This document shows positions 6,801-14,473 of a stretch of 17,717 bases of DNA, piece after piece. How positions within the stretch are numbered: the first letter of the stretch is position 1; each line of letters begins with the position of its first letter. The DNA is from UBA1413 sp964349885 (GTDB lineage Bacteria; Bacteroidota; Bacteroidia; Bacteroidales; Prolixibacteraceae). Position numbers and translations under genes: made by a program. The notes below the pieces were generated by a model. It did not search any database and was not told the origin of the DNA. It saw only the letters and a program-made list of their open reading frames with translations. The stretch lies in the NCBI GenBank assembly GCA_964349885.1, contig CAYGIQ010000042.1, positions 1-17,717 of the forward strand. Direction: 5' to 3'.

Positions 6801-7715
6801 TTAATCAGCAGGTTGAGTTAGTTGCCTGAAAACAGCCTCAAAGTTTTCCTGCTGTTGCTGCATTTCAAGAATAATGCACTGGTTTTCGACGGCAAAACGA
6901 AACAATGCCGGGCGAACATCGTTTTCAGAAGAGGAGAATACAACTGCTTCTGCCATGCTGGTTTCAGCAGAATCAACCCCTTCAACTGTGAGCAGTTCAG
7001 CTGCATTTATATTTCTGTCGAAGATTACCCTCACCTTTTGGCGACCTTTTGAGGCAGCCGATTTTAAACCCTCAATGGGACTATCGGCAACTTTTTGCCC
7101 CCTGTTGATGATTACTGCCCGGCTGCACATTGCCTCAATCTCGGCCAGAATATGAGAAGATAAAATTACGGTTTTTTCTCTACCGGCTTCAGTGATCAGC
7201 AATCTGATGTCGGCCAGCTGGTTGGGATCGAGACCAGAGGTGGGTTCATCCAGAATCAGTACTTGTGGATTGTGTATCAATGCCTGAGCGAGCCCCACAC
7301 GCTGCCGATAACCCTTTGATAGCGTGCCAATCTTCTTGTGTCTTTCATGCCCCAGGCCTGTAAGTTCAATCATCTCCATGATGCGCGCATGGCGGTTGGG
7401 AATGTGGTAAAATCCGGCAGCCATCTCCAGATATTCGGTGACATACAAATCCGAATAGAGTGGATTGTTTTCGGGAAGATAACCAATGAGTCGTTTAATC
7501 ATAGTATTGTCGGGTGTAACCTTGTCGCCACATACCCGCACTACTCCTGATGTCGGCATCAGATAACCGGCTACAATTCGCATGAGCGTGGACTTCCCAG
7601 CCCCATTAGGGCCCAAAAACCCAACCATCTGACCGGGATTCACAGAAAAGGAGAGGTCGCTCAGAGCCTCCTGTGTTCCATAAAACTTGCTTATGTGCTC
7701 TATTTCGATTGACAT
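6801..7715 (-). CDS. gldA: Gliding-motility-type ABC transporter ATP-binding protein GldA
   Basis: The ATPase subunit of an ABC transporter, 304 residues. Walker A is GPNGAGKST (35-43), the signature LSKGYRQRV (132-140), Walker B VLILDEP (152-158), and the switch His is His188 in LSSHILAE. The opening MSIEIEHISKFYG...ALSDLSFSV and YLPENNPLYSDLYVTEYL (79-96) match GldA closely, rather than a generic drug or lipid ATPase. In gliding Bacteroidota GldA works with the membrane subunits GldF and GldG, which are not in this window; GldA homologues also occur in non-gliding members, so motility is not proved. Residues about 215-304 form the family C-terminal extension. I chose the start at 7715 because homologues begin there; the open frame upstream runs across the divergent ispG promoter. 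It is divergent from ispG and upstream of metK on the same strand. Confidence 0.85.
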   Translation of the reverse strand: MSIEIEHISKFYGTQEALSDLSFSVNPGQMVGFLGPNGAGKSTLMRIVAGYLMPTSGVVRVCGDKVTPDNTMIKRLIGYLPENNPLYSDLYVTEYLEMAAGFYHIPNRHARIMEMIELTGLGHERHKKIGTLSKGYRQRVGLAQALIHNPQVLILDEPTSGLDPNQLADIRLLITEAGREKTVILSSHILAEIEAMCSRAVIINRGQKVADSPIEGLKSAASKGRQKVRVIFDRNINAAELLTVEGVDSAETSMAEAVVFSSSENDVRPALFRFAVENQCIILEMQQQQENFEAVFRQLTQPAD

Positions 7716-7730
7716 ATTCTTGTAGCAAAA

Positions 7731-7738
7731 CAAAAGTA
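7731..7738 (-). promoter_or_regulatory. Bacteroidota -7 promoter box for gldA
   Basis: The minus strand reads TACTTTTG, a full match to TAnnTTTG, ending 15 bases before the gldA start codon. The implied leader is very short. No convincing -33 element was found. Confidence 0.4.
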
Positions 7739-7769
7739 GCCTAAACTTTTTATATTTGAGTGAATGGAT

Positions 7770-7777
7770 TAAATTTG
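7770..7777 (+). promoter_or_regulatory. Bacteroidota -7 promoter box for ispG
   Basis: TAAATTTG is a full match to TAnnTTTG and ends 26 bases before the ATG at 7804. It supports that start over the in-frame ATG at 7756, which lies upstream of the box. A TTTG at 7755-7758 is too close to be a standard -33 element. Confidence 0.45.
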
Positions 7778-7803
7778 CACATTCAGGATTGGGGTCGGCT
7801 CGT

Positions 7804-9657
7804 ATGGAAAACACTAACTTTAAGTATATTAACAACCTACTGAAATTCGAACGTTTCAATACTTCGGTTGTGGAAATCGGCACCATCCCGATTGGCGGAG
7901 GCCACCCGATTCGGATTCAGTCGATGACCGACACCGATACCAAAGATACAGAGGCTACCGTAAATCAGATTATTACCATTATTAAGGCCGGTGCCGATTA
8001 CATAAGGGTTACGGTAAAAGACGAGCGCGATGCCGAGAACTTGCGAAACATTAAGAAGGAACTGGTAGACCGAGGCTACAACAATCCCTTGATTGGAGAT
8101 ATCCACTTTAACCCCAAACTGGCCGAGATTGCTGCCAGATACATCAGTAAAATACGCATCAATCCAGGAAACTTTTACGACAAAAGGGCTCAATTCAAAT
8201 TTAAGGTATATACCGATGAGGAGTACCGAGATGAACTTAAAAAGATTGAGGAGTTGTTTATTCCGTTCCTTGAAATGCTAAAAAAAAGCAATACATCCCT
8301 TCGGATTGGTGCCAACCAAGGCTCATTGTCAGATCGGGTAATGAGTCGTTATGGAGATACCCCCACCGGCATTGTTGAGTCGGTAATGGAGTTCATTCGT
8401 ATCTGCCAGAAGGTTGATTTTAAAAATGTGGTTATTTCCATAAAATCAAGCAACACGCGGATTATGGTTTATACAGTGCGGCTCCTCTGTTTTAAAATGC
8501 GCGCAGAGGATATGTCGTACCCAATACATCTCGGCGTTACCGAGGCAGGCGAAGGGGAAGAGGGCCGAATTCGCTCTGCAGTGGGCATTGGTGCCCTACT
8601 TGCTGATGGAATCGGCGATACAATTCGGATATCCCTCACCGAAAAGCCGGAACGAGAAATTCCAGTTGCACAAAAGCTGATAGGTCACATTCGCAGTTAT
8701 CAGTACCATCAGCCAATAACTGCCCCACTGCATGCACAGACCAATCCATTTGAATATGAACGCCGTAGCACAAGGCCGGTAATCAACATGGGTGGCAAAA
8801 ATCTACCGGTAGTGATAGCCGATCTGGCAGACCGTTCGTTAAATGAAATTCTTCCCATCCGTGGGAAATTAATTCCCGATTATTTCAAGTCGGGCAATAA
8901 AATCCTCGACATAGAAGGGAACCAGTATCCTATTATATCGCTCGAGGAGTATCTGTTCGAGAGCACCCGATGGGGTAGAATGAAGTTCATAAGGACCAAT
9001 AAAGCCGAATTCGACCGGTTTATGAAACTCCACCCCGAGATCATGACCAAACTTAAGCAAACCCGAAAAACCGTGTTGATCCTGGAAAGCCTCAACAACA
9101 ATCCAGTTGCCGAATTGCGGGCTTTCTTTATGATGCTTGAAACCCATATCTGGAAGGTTCCGGTGGTACTCTACCGGAAATACCGTGAACGGTCGCTCGA
9201 GGATTTGCATATTAAAGCCTCGGCCGATCTTGGCGGACTTTTCATTGATGGTTATGGCGATGGGGTCTGTATTTCTAACGAACACGACAACACATCGTTT
9301 ACCGAGCTCAAAGATTTGAGTTTTGGCATACTTCAGGCCTCGCGGATGCGGGTATCCAAAACCGAATTCATCTCTTGCCCAGGCTGTGGACGAACACTTT
9401 TCGATCTCCACGAAACCACCAAGAAAATTAAAGAGCATTTCAACCATTTGCACCATTTAAAAATTGGTATTATGGGTTGTGTGGTAAATGGACCCGGAGA
9501 AATGAGCGATGCCGACTATGGCTTTGTCGGAGCTGGTAAAAACAATGTAAACCTATACAAGGGACAGAAACTGGTAAAACGCCATATCCCTTATGAAAAT
9601 GCAGTGGAGGAGCTCGAGCAGCTGATAAAGGAGAATGGCGACTGGGCAGAACGCTGA
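7804..9657 (+). CDS. ispG: 4-hydroxy-3-methylbut-2-enyl diphosphate synthase, long form (MEP pathway)
   Basis: An iron-sulfur enzyme that reduces MEcPP to HMBPP, the next-to-last MEP step. It has 617 residues against about 370 in E. coli. Residues 1 to about 285 form the TIM-barrel domain (VVEIGTIPIGGGHPIRIQSMTDTDT at the start, given as a pattern; GVTEAGEGEEGRIRSAVGIG at 244-263). About 290-515 is the extra inserted domain found in plants, Chlamydia and Bacteroidota. About 516-617 is the cluster domain with Cys525, Cys528 and Cys559 as ligands, and Glu566 in NGPGE, the likely fourth ligand. All key residues are present. Homologues and the -7 box at 7770 support the start at 7804. The gene is divergent from gldA and 71 bases ahead of the NikR-like gene on the same strand. 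An inverted repeat lies in that gap, so co-transcription is uncertain. Confidence 0.95.
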   Translation: MENTNFKYINNLLKFERFNTSVVEIGTIPIGGGHPIRIQSMTDTDTKDTEATVNQIITIIKAGADYIRVTVKDERDAENLRNIKKELVDRGYNNPLIGDIHFNPKLAEIAARYISKIRINPGNFYDKRAQFKFKVYTDEEYRDELKKIEELFIPFLEMLKKSNTSLRIGANQGSLSDRVMSRYGDTPTGIVESVMEFIRICQKVDFKNVVISIKSSNTRIMVYTVRLLCFKMRAEDMSYPIHLGVTEAGEGEEGRIRSAVGIGALLADGIGDTIRISLTEKPEREIPVAQKLIGHIRSYQYHQPITAPLHAQTNPFEYERRSTRPVINMGGKNLPVVIADLADRSLNEILPIRGKLIPDYFKSGNKILDIEGNQYPIISLEEYLFESTRWGRMKFIRTNKAEFDRFMKLHPEIMTKLKQTRKTVLILESLNNNPVAELRAFFMMLETHIWKVPVVLYRKYRERSLEDLHIKASADLGGLFIDGYGDGVCISNEHDNTSFTELKDLSFGILQASRMRVSKTEFISCPGCGRTLFDLHETTKKIKEHFNHLHHLKIGIMGCVVNGPGEMSDADYGFVGAGKNNVNLYKGQKLVKRHIPYENAVEELEQLIKENGDWAER

Positions 9658-9658
9658 C

Positions 9659-9693
9659 GGGCAGACCCATTGGGCTCTTTGCGCCTACTGCCC
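9659..9693. repeat. Inverted repeat between ispG and the NikR-like gene
   Basis: GGGCAG (9659-9664) and CTGCCC (9688-9693) are perfect complements separated by 23 bases, starting two bases after the ispG stop. The loop can fold weakly on itself. No T-run follows, so it is at best a weak terminator or an mRNA-end hairpin. It does not resemble the operator-like dyad at 10148. Confidence 0.35.
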
Positions 9694-9728
9694 TCTCCTC
9701 CTGAAGTAATAGTTTAACACCAACCCTT

Positions 9729-10130
9729 ATGTCTGTAACCCGTTTTGGCGTGTCTCTTGAGGAAGAGTTGCTTAAAGCACTCGATGAGTATGTTGTCGAC
9801 AACAGCTTTCCCAACCGGTCGCAAGCCATCCGATTCCTCATCGAAAAAAATCTCGTCGAGAAGAAGTGGCAATGCGACAATATTGTGGCCGGAGCCATAA
9901 CTTTGGTATACGAGCAGGACCGTAACGATGTGAGAAGTCGGTCGTCTGAATTGCAGGCACTCTACCGCGATATGGTGCTCTCGTCGCAATTCCATTACGT
10001 AAGCAATTCAAACTGTCTCGAAATTGTTGCAGTAAAGGGACCATCGCGCCGTTTGACCGAACTATCAGATAAACTGATATCCATTCGGGGAATGCAGCAT
10101 GGAAAAATAGTGATGTCGAAAGCGGATTAA
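9729..10130 (+). CDS. NikR-family ribbon-helix-helix regulator lacking most nickel ligands
   Basis: A DNA-binding regulator of 133 residues with the NikR layout: a ribbon-helix-helix domain (about 3-48: RFGVSLEEELLKALDEYV, then NRSQAIRFLI) and an ACT-like metal domain (about 52-130: GAITLVYEQDRNDV, NCLEIVAVKG, RGMQHGKIVM). The beta-strand residues Arg5, Gly7 and Ser9 form the Arg-Gly-Ser reading face that I recall from Geobacter NikR. An ungapped alignment with E. coli NikR (VYE to VKG or LKG, 45 residues) puts Ala77, Phe88 and Tyr90 in place of His76, His87 and His89; only Cys96 (E. coli Cys95) remains. Gln32 and Phe36 stand at the potassium-site positions Glu30 and Asp34. It therefore probably binds DNA as NikR does but senses something else, or binds metal differently. 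A TonB receptor follows 50 bases downstream, with a dyad between them. Confidence 0.85.
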   Translation: MSVTRFGVSLEEELLKALDEYVVDNSFPNRSQAIRFLIEKNLVEKKWQCDNIVAGAITLVYEQDRNDVRSRSSELQALYRDMVLSSQFHYVSNSNCLEIVAVKGPSRRLTELSDKLISIRGMQHGKIVMSKAD

Positions 10131-10147
10131 ATTTTTTTCTATCTTGC

Positions 10148-10175
10148 GTAACACTTTTTTACATTTTTGTGTTAC
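10148..10175. promoter_or_regulatory. Perfect dyad, candidate operator for the NikR-like regulator
   Basis: GTAACAC (10148-10154) and GTGTTAC (10169-10175) are perfect 7-bp complements separated by 14 bases, mostly T. The half-sites are 21 bp apart centre to centre, about two helical turns, as expected for a NikR tetramer (22 bp in E. coli). From memory, the same heptamers with 13-14 bp spacing were proposed as operators of Arg-Gly-Ser NikR proteins; the order of the arms should be checked. The dyad ends five bases before the receptor ATG and would cover its promoter or start site. With no T-run after it, it is not a terminator. Confidence 0.65.
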
Positions 10176-10180
10176 TACTT

Positions 10181-12268
10181 ATGAGAACAATTGTACTGGC
10201 CATTCTGGGCATTTGCATGACCCTGGCGCCAATCACGGCGCAAACCATTCAGGGAGTCGTTACGGATATTAAAACCGGGGCATCTCTTGCCGGCGCAACA
10301 GTTGTGCACTTGCGCGGAAGTGCAGGGACTTTTTCGGATGCCAATGGAACTTATCGACTGGAAATACCGGTCGGCAGAGTGGTTCTCGAAGTTCGACACC
10401 TAGGTTATCAAACTTTGCGCAAAGATGTAACTACCGAGCAGGGAGGTACCTATACCTTAAGCTTTTCACTCGAGCCTGAAATCTATTTTCAGGAGCAGAT
10501 AGTGGTAACAGCCAACAAAACAGGCATGAACCGCGATCATTCCACCATGAATATTACGGTAATTGGGCAGGATCAAATTGAACAAAGCCCTGCATCCAAC
10601 ATATTGCCGGTTATAAGTGCCCAGGTACCGGGCCTATTTGTTACGGAACGGGGAATTACCGGATTCGGGTTGGCCGGAGGATCGGCCGGTAAAATTAGCA
10701 TTCGCGGGGTAGGTGGAAGCGACGCCTCCTTTCCTGTATTGTTGCTTATCGATGGTCAGCCCCAATTTATGGGTATGATGGGACATCCCATTCCCGATGC
10801 TTATGTATCGTCGGATATTGAAAAAGTTGAAGTAGTTAAAGGTCCAGCATCTTTGATCTATGGCACCAATGCCATGGGTGGAGCAATCAACCTAATTACC
10901 CGCAGGCAGAAAACGGAAGGTTTTTCGTTCAGGGGCAGGGCTATGTATGGCTCGTTCGATACCCGAAAATATACGGCATCGGCGGGATACAAAAAAAACA
11001 GGTTTAACCTGATGGCTTCCTACAACCACGACGAAACCGACGGTGCACGACCTAATTCCGATTTCAACATCAACAACGGATACATTAAGATTGGTTACGA
11101 GATTAGCGATCAGCTCCAATTGGATGTAAATGCACAGCACAGTATATTTAAGGCTTACGATCCGGGGTCTATCTATCACCCCAACCCAGCAATTTACGAC
11201 AACAAAAGCCAGTGGGTCGACATTGCACGTTCCAACATCTATTTTACCTTATCCAACCAATTCGAGAAAGCCACTGGAGGCATTAAGGCCTACCACATGA
11301 GCGGCGATCACGCAATTTACGATGGATGGCGGTCGAACGACGAAAATATGGGCATTAGCCTGTATCAGGGTTTCAGGTTAACTCCCACCAGTCTTTTTAG
11401 TGCTGGAGCTGATGTTAAACGCTATGGAGGGCGAGGAACCGCGGTATCGCTTGGAAACAGAAGTGGCGAATGGATCTCGGTGGAGGAACGTGCCCTTTAT
11501 GCCATGCTGCAGCAAACTGTTGCCGGGGTGTTGACCCTGAATGCAGGCATTAGGTTAGACCGGCATACCCTTTTTGCCACCAATTGGGTTCCTCATTTTG
11601 GAGCAGCTTACAAGCTTGCATCACCATCGGTAATAAAAGCCTCCATTGCCAAAGGATTTCGGAATCCAGCCATTCGGGAACTCTACCTTTTCCCCACAGC
11701 CAACAGTGAAGTACTTCCTGAATCGATGTGGAATTATGAACTCACCTACGAACATAAATTGGCAGAGGGAAAAGGTAATGTTGAAATCACACTCTTCCTC
11801 TCGGAAGGAGAAAATTTGATTCTGGCAGTTCCCAATCCAACGGCACCACCTCCGTTTAAGAACCAAAATTCGGGTGCATTCTCCCATAATGGTTTAGAAG
11901 CCAGCTTTCGTTATCGTTTTTCGGCCAATTGGCAGCTTTCGGCAGGCTACAGTTATCTGAACATGGATACACCCAAAATTTCGTCACCCGAACACCAATT
12001 CACCCTCAACAGCCACTATCAACTTGGGAAACTTAACCTTTCCGCGAATCTTCAATACATTGAGAATCTTTATACCCGAGTTCAGGCAGGAGCCGACCCG
12101 AGCAGAAACAGCTTTTTGCTACTCGGGACCCGAGCTTCTTATGCATTGACAAAGAATATTGATCTCTCTTTATCGGCCGAAAACCTACTGAATCAGGAAT
12201 ACCAACTGCAGTATGGCTACCCAATGCCCGGACGAACGCTCTTTGCAGGTTTGAGCCTTCAATTTTAA
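10181..12268 (+). CDS. TonB-dependent outer-membrane receptor, probable metal or metal-complex transporter
   Basis: An outer-membrane beta-barrel receptor of 695 residues driven by TonB. The signal peptide is 1-20 (cleavage after ITA). Residues about 22-98 are a carboxypeptidase-regulatory-like domain (IQGVVTDIKTGASLAGATV; DANGTYRLEIPVG). A TonB-box-like EQIVVTANK (105-113) precedes the plug (about 120-245: SIRGVGGSDASFPVLLLIDG, VEVVKGPASLIYGTNAMGGAINLITRR). The barrel ends with TLFAGLSLQF and a final Phe. The plug carries MGMMGHP (197-203), a Met/His cluster that could contact a metal. The length fits siderophore, cobalamin or metal receptors rather than 1000-residue SusC proteins. I chose the ATG at 10181 over the in-frame GTG at 10169, which lies inside the dyad and would delay the signal peptide. 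The neighbouring NikR-like gene suggests metal-linked control. The cargo is not known. Confidence 0.85.
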   Translation: MRTIVLAILGICMTLAPITAQTIQGVVTDIKTGASLAGATVVHLRGSAGTFSDANGTYRLEIPVGRVVLEVRHLGYQTLRKDVTTEQGGTYTLSFSLEPEIYFQEQIVVTANKTGMNRDHSTMNITVIGQDQIEQSPASNILPVISAQVPGLFVTERGITGFGLAGGSAGKISIRGVGGSDASFPVLLLIDGQPQFMGMMGHPIPDAYVSSDIEKVEVVKGPASLIYGTNAMGGAINLITRRQKTEGFSFRGRAMYGSFDTRKYTASAGYKKNRFNLMASYNHDETDGARPNSDFNINNGYIKIGYEISDQLQLDVNAQHSIFKAYDPGSIYHPNPAIYDNKSQWVDIARSNIYFTLSNQFEKATGGIKAYHMSGDHAIYDGWRSNDENMGISLYQGFRLTPTSLFSAGADVKRYGGRGTAVSLGNRSGEWISVEERALYAMLQQTVAGVLTLNAGIRLDRHTLFATNWVPHFGAAYKLASPSVIKASIAKGFRNPAIRELYLFPTANSEVLPESMWNYELTYEHKLAEGKGNVEITLFLSEGENLILAVPNPTAPPPFKNQNSGAFSHNGLEASFRYRFSANWQLSAGYSYLNMDTPKISSPEHQFTLNSHYQLGKLNLSANLQYIENLYTRVQAGADPSRNSFLLLGTRASYALTKNIDLSLSAENLLNQEYQLQYGYPMPGRTLFAGLSLQF

Positions 12269-12798
12269 AGCAGAAAGCACTCTGATGGTTGTTTCACACC
12301 GACGGCTGTATGCTGTTGTTGTGCAAATACTTACGATTTGTCGAGGAGGATGGCTATCTGATGCCAAGAGACTTTGCCGCTAAAGCTCCCGGGCAGGAAA
12401 GTGGGTCTATGATAGAACGCATGCAACAGACTAATACTTAGGGTTAATCTTAAGCATTGCATAATTCATACTATCTTTTGTTGAACCCCTGCGACGCTCT
12501 TCCTAAGATCAAAGTCTTTGGAAAACCGGTTGGATATTCGCAAAATTCCAACCCAAACGAAAGTAGCCCTTCATGACTCCATTTTGGGCAAAGTATAAGA
12601 CCGCAACAAATTTGCATGGCATAACATCGCCAGAGTATTATAAGATTATGATACAAATCAAATTAGCCAACAGCACGCAATAGGTACTTCAAGCACGATA
12701 ATTGGAAGAAGGGTCAGAACAATCAACAAAAAGTTTGTTGCCTATGGTTGCTCCATTGTTAAGAAATCTTATACTGGTAGATTCGCCAATATTGAAGC
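12269..12798. other. Gene-poor stretch between the TonB receptor and susD
   Basis: About 530 bases with no gene I can support. Short open frames exist on both strands, but most translations look random. One plus-strand frame of 43 codons (12310-12441) has a more protein-like makeup (KYLRFVEEDGYLMPRDFAA) and might be a remnant of a lost gene; I recognise no family. No tRNA, repeat array or insertion-sequence ends were seen. No clear terminator for the TonB receptor was found here. Confidence 0.5.
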
Positions 12799-12830
12799 AA
12801 AAAAGGCTGCCCCCGGATAGAGACAGCCTT
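12799..12830 (-). terminator. Rho-independent terminator after susD
   Basis: AAGGCTG (12803-12809) and CAGCCTT (12824-12830) form a perfect 7-bp stem with a 14-base loop. On the minus strand the stem is followed by a run of six Ts (12804-12799). It lies 24 bases beyond the susD stop and should end the susCD transcript. Confidence 0.85.
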
Positions 12831-12854
12831 ATAAGGATCAATACTAGAATTAGA

Positions 12855-14450
12855 TTAATAACCAGGATTTTGTTGAGCTGCAAGTGTTGGATTTGCATTC
12901 AATTCAGCCAGCGGAATTGGCCAAATAAATTTAAAATTACTATAAGCAACTGCTTGTACCCCATATGGTCCTGAATATTCTGTCCCCAGTGTATAAGTTC
13001 CCGCAGCAACCGGGTCAGCATTCGCTAATTTTGCAGGCACCCCGTTTATCGGGAAATGCGGACATTGCTGCAATCTTGAAATATCGGGCCAGCGACGGCC
13101 CTCCATAGCCAGTTCAATTCGGCGTTCAGCCAGAATAGCTTTGAGCAATTCCTTGTTGTCGGCAAAATTTGCTGCAGTATAACTCTGTTCTGCTTTGTTG
13201 GCTAATGCCCTGTCGCGTACCATATTCAGATATTTCAATCCTTCACCGATATTGCCATTGCGCGCATAAGCCTCGGCAATGTTCAACAACACTTCGGCAT
13301 ACCGCATCATAGGAGACGCATCGGTATAGTTGGTATCATCTTTATATTTCTCAGTAAAAATACCTGTTATTACCCCAGCTGCATTTTTACGGGTCAGTAC
13401 CATGTCGCCTTCTTTACGTCGCTTATCATCCACACGCCAGTAAGCATTTCTCCAAACTATTGGGCTTATAGCAACAAGCTGTCGTCGCTTGTATTGGGAA
13501 GCTAATGCAGCATTTACACCTGGATTATTCGTTGCCGAATTTTCCATACCATAAATGTACTCATTGTTAGAATAGTTATTCGCAAAAGCGGTCCAAGGTT
13601 CAGCTCCCAACATATATTCACCAAGCGCAACCAATTTGAGGCCTTCTGTGATGACATTATTCATATTCCACATGTGTTGATAGATGCGAACTTTATAGGC
13701 TATTGAAGCCCCTTTGGTACCTCTGGTAATTTTTGAGTTCCCACTCCACCCAGTTTTACCGGGAAGATTGGCTTCAGCAAAGTTAAGATCCTCAAGAATC
13801 TTGGAATATATAAATTCAACCGTTTCGCGACCTTTCTGGAAACCTTCGTCGATAGCTGCCTGTGTTGTAAAAGGCTTATCGTGATAAGGAACCCCAGGAT
13901 GAGAAGCATTGGCCGTATGCTTATACGGACGGGCAAACATTACCAGTAACTCGTGATATGAGGCAGCCCTCAGCAAACGCGCCTCAGCTTCGTACTGACT
14001 GGCCTTCTGTGCAGTTATAATGTTGCTTGTAGCAGCAGTTTTTACCCCTTCAATAATGATATTGCATCGGTTAATCAAACGGTAAGTATCACTCCAGTAC
14101 CATACATTATTTGCAGTGGTTGCATCGTAGGTTCCCTCATAGGTAAACCGGTAGAACGCCTGCAGGTTAATCGCATCTTCGCCACGGGCATCGCCCTGCT
14201 GAACAAACGCAGCACCAAAAGGATAACCCCTTAAGTTACCGGCAGCATCACCTCTTTGAGCAGCCTGATACATTCCTACAACTGAAAGCTCAACCAGATC
14301 AGCAGTAGCAAAAGCAGTGGTTTCCGAAACCTGGTTGTAGGGATCAAGGTCAATAATCTCTTCGCAGGAACCAAATACCAGAGCAAAAACCATAACCGGT
14401 ATCAGTACCAACTTATCAATTTTCTTGATTAAGAATTTTATTTTTTTCAT
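12855..14450 (-). CDS. SusD/RagB-family glycan-binding surface lipoprotein
   Basis: A surface lipoprotein of 531 residues that would cap the SusC channel and bind the glycan or other ligand. The hydrophobic N-terminal segment ends in FGSC with lipidated Cys29, followed by Glu-Glu, the acidic signal that directs Bacteroidota lipoproteins to the cell surface. The N-terminal SusD-like part includes DLDPYNQVSETTAF (35-48) and a helical repeat region with AEARLLRAASYHELLVMFARP. The C-terminal RagB/SusD part has MMRYAEVLLNIAEAYAR, ILAERRIELAMEGRRWPDISR (given as a pattern) and ends in the usual PIPLAEL...QQNPGY. The length is normal. It lies 23 bases downstream of susC and is followed by a strong terminator. 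The ligand cannot be told from the sequence, and no degradative enzyme gene lies beside it. Confidence 0.95.
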   Translation of the reverse strand: MKKIKFLIKKIDKLVLIPVMVFALVFGSCEEIIDLDPYNQVSETTAFATADLVELSVVGMYQAAQRGDAAGNLRGYPFGAAFVQQGDARGEDAINLQAFYRFTYEGTYDATTANNVWYWSDTYRLINRCNIIIEGVKTAATSNIITAQKASQYEAEARLLRAASYHELLVMFARPYKHTANASHPGVPYHDKPFTTQAAIDEGFQKGRETVEFIYSKILEDLNFAEANLPGKTGWSGNSKITRGTKGASIAYKVRIYQHMWNMNNVITEGLKLVALGEYMLGAEPWTAFANNYSNNEYIYGMENSATNNPGVNAALASQYKRRQLVAISPIVWRNAYWRVDDKRRKEGDMVLTRKNAAGVITGIFTEKYKDDTNYTDASPMMRYAEVLLNIAEAYARNGNIGEGLKYLNMVRDRALANKAEQSYTAANFADNKELLKAILAERRIELAMEGRRWPDISRLQQCPHFPINGVPAKLANADPVAAGTYTLGTEYSGPYGVQAVAYSNFKFIWPIPLAELNANPTLAAQQNPGY

Positions 14451-14473
14451 ATCTGTATATTTTTAATATTCAA

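Noticed and set aside
7756..7803. Upstream ATG for ispG
   Set aside because: It lies upstream of the -7 box at 7770-7777, and the extra residues do not look like the family N-terminus.
7716..7886. N-terminal extension of gldA by 57 codons
   Set aside because: It would run across the divergent ispG promoter and start site. The homologous N-terminus begins at MSIEIEHISKFYG.
9659..9693. GGGCAG-N23-CTGCCC as a second operator of the NikR-like protein
   Set aside because: The half-sites share no sequence with the 10148 dyad and the spacing is different. It is better seen as a possible mRNA-end hairpin.
10148..10175. Reading the GTAACAC dyad as a terminator of the NikR-like gene
   Set aside because: The stem is AT-rich with a 14-base loop, and no T-run follows it on either strand, apart from the Ts inside the loop.
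10169..10180. GTG start for the TonB receptor
   Set aside because: The GTG is part of the operator-like dyad. Starting at 10181 gives a normal signal peptide.
12269..12798. tRNA, insertion sequence or CRISPR in the gene-poor stretch
   Set aside because: I found no cloverleaf, terminal inverted repeats, transposase motifs or regularly spaced repeats by eye.
12702..12974. Open frame of 90 codons on the plus strand at the end of susD
   Set aside because: It overlaps the susD 3' end and the terminator, and its translation has no protein-like features.
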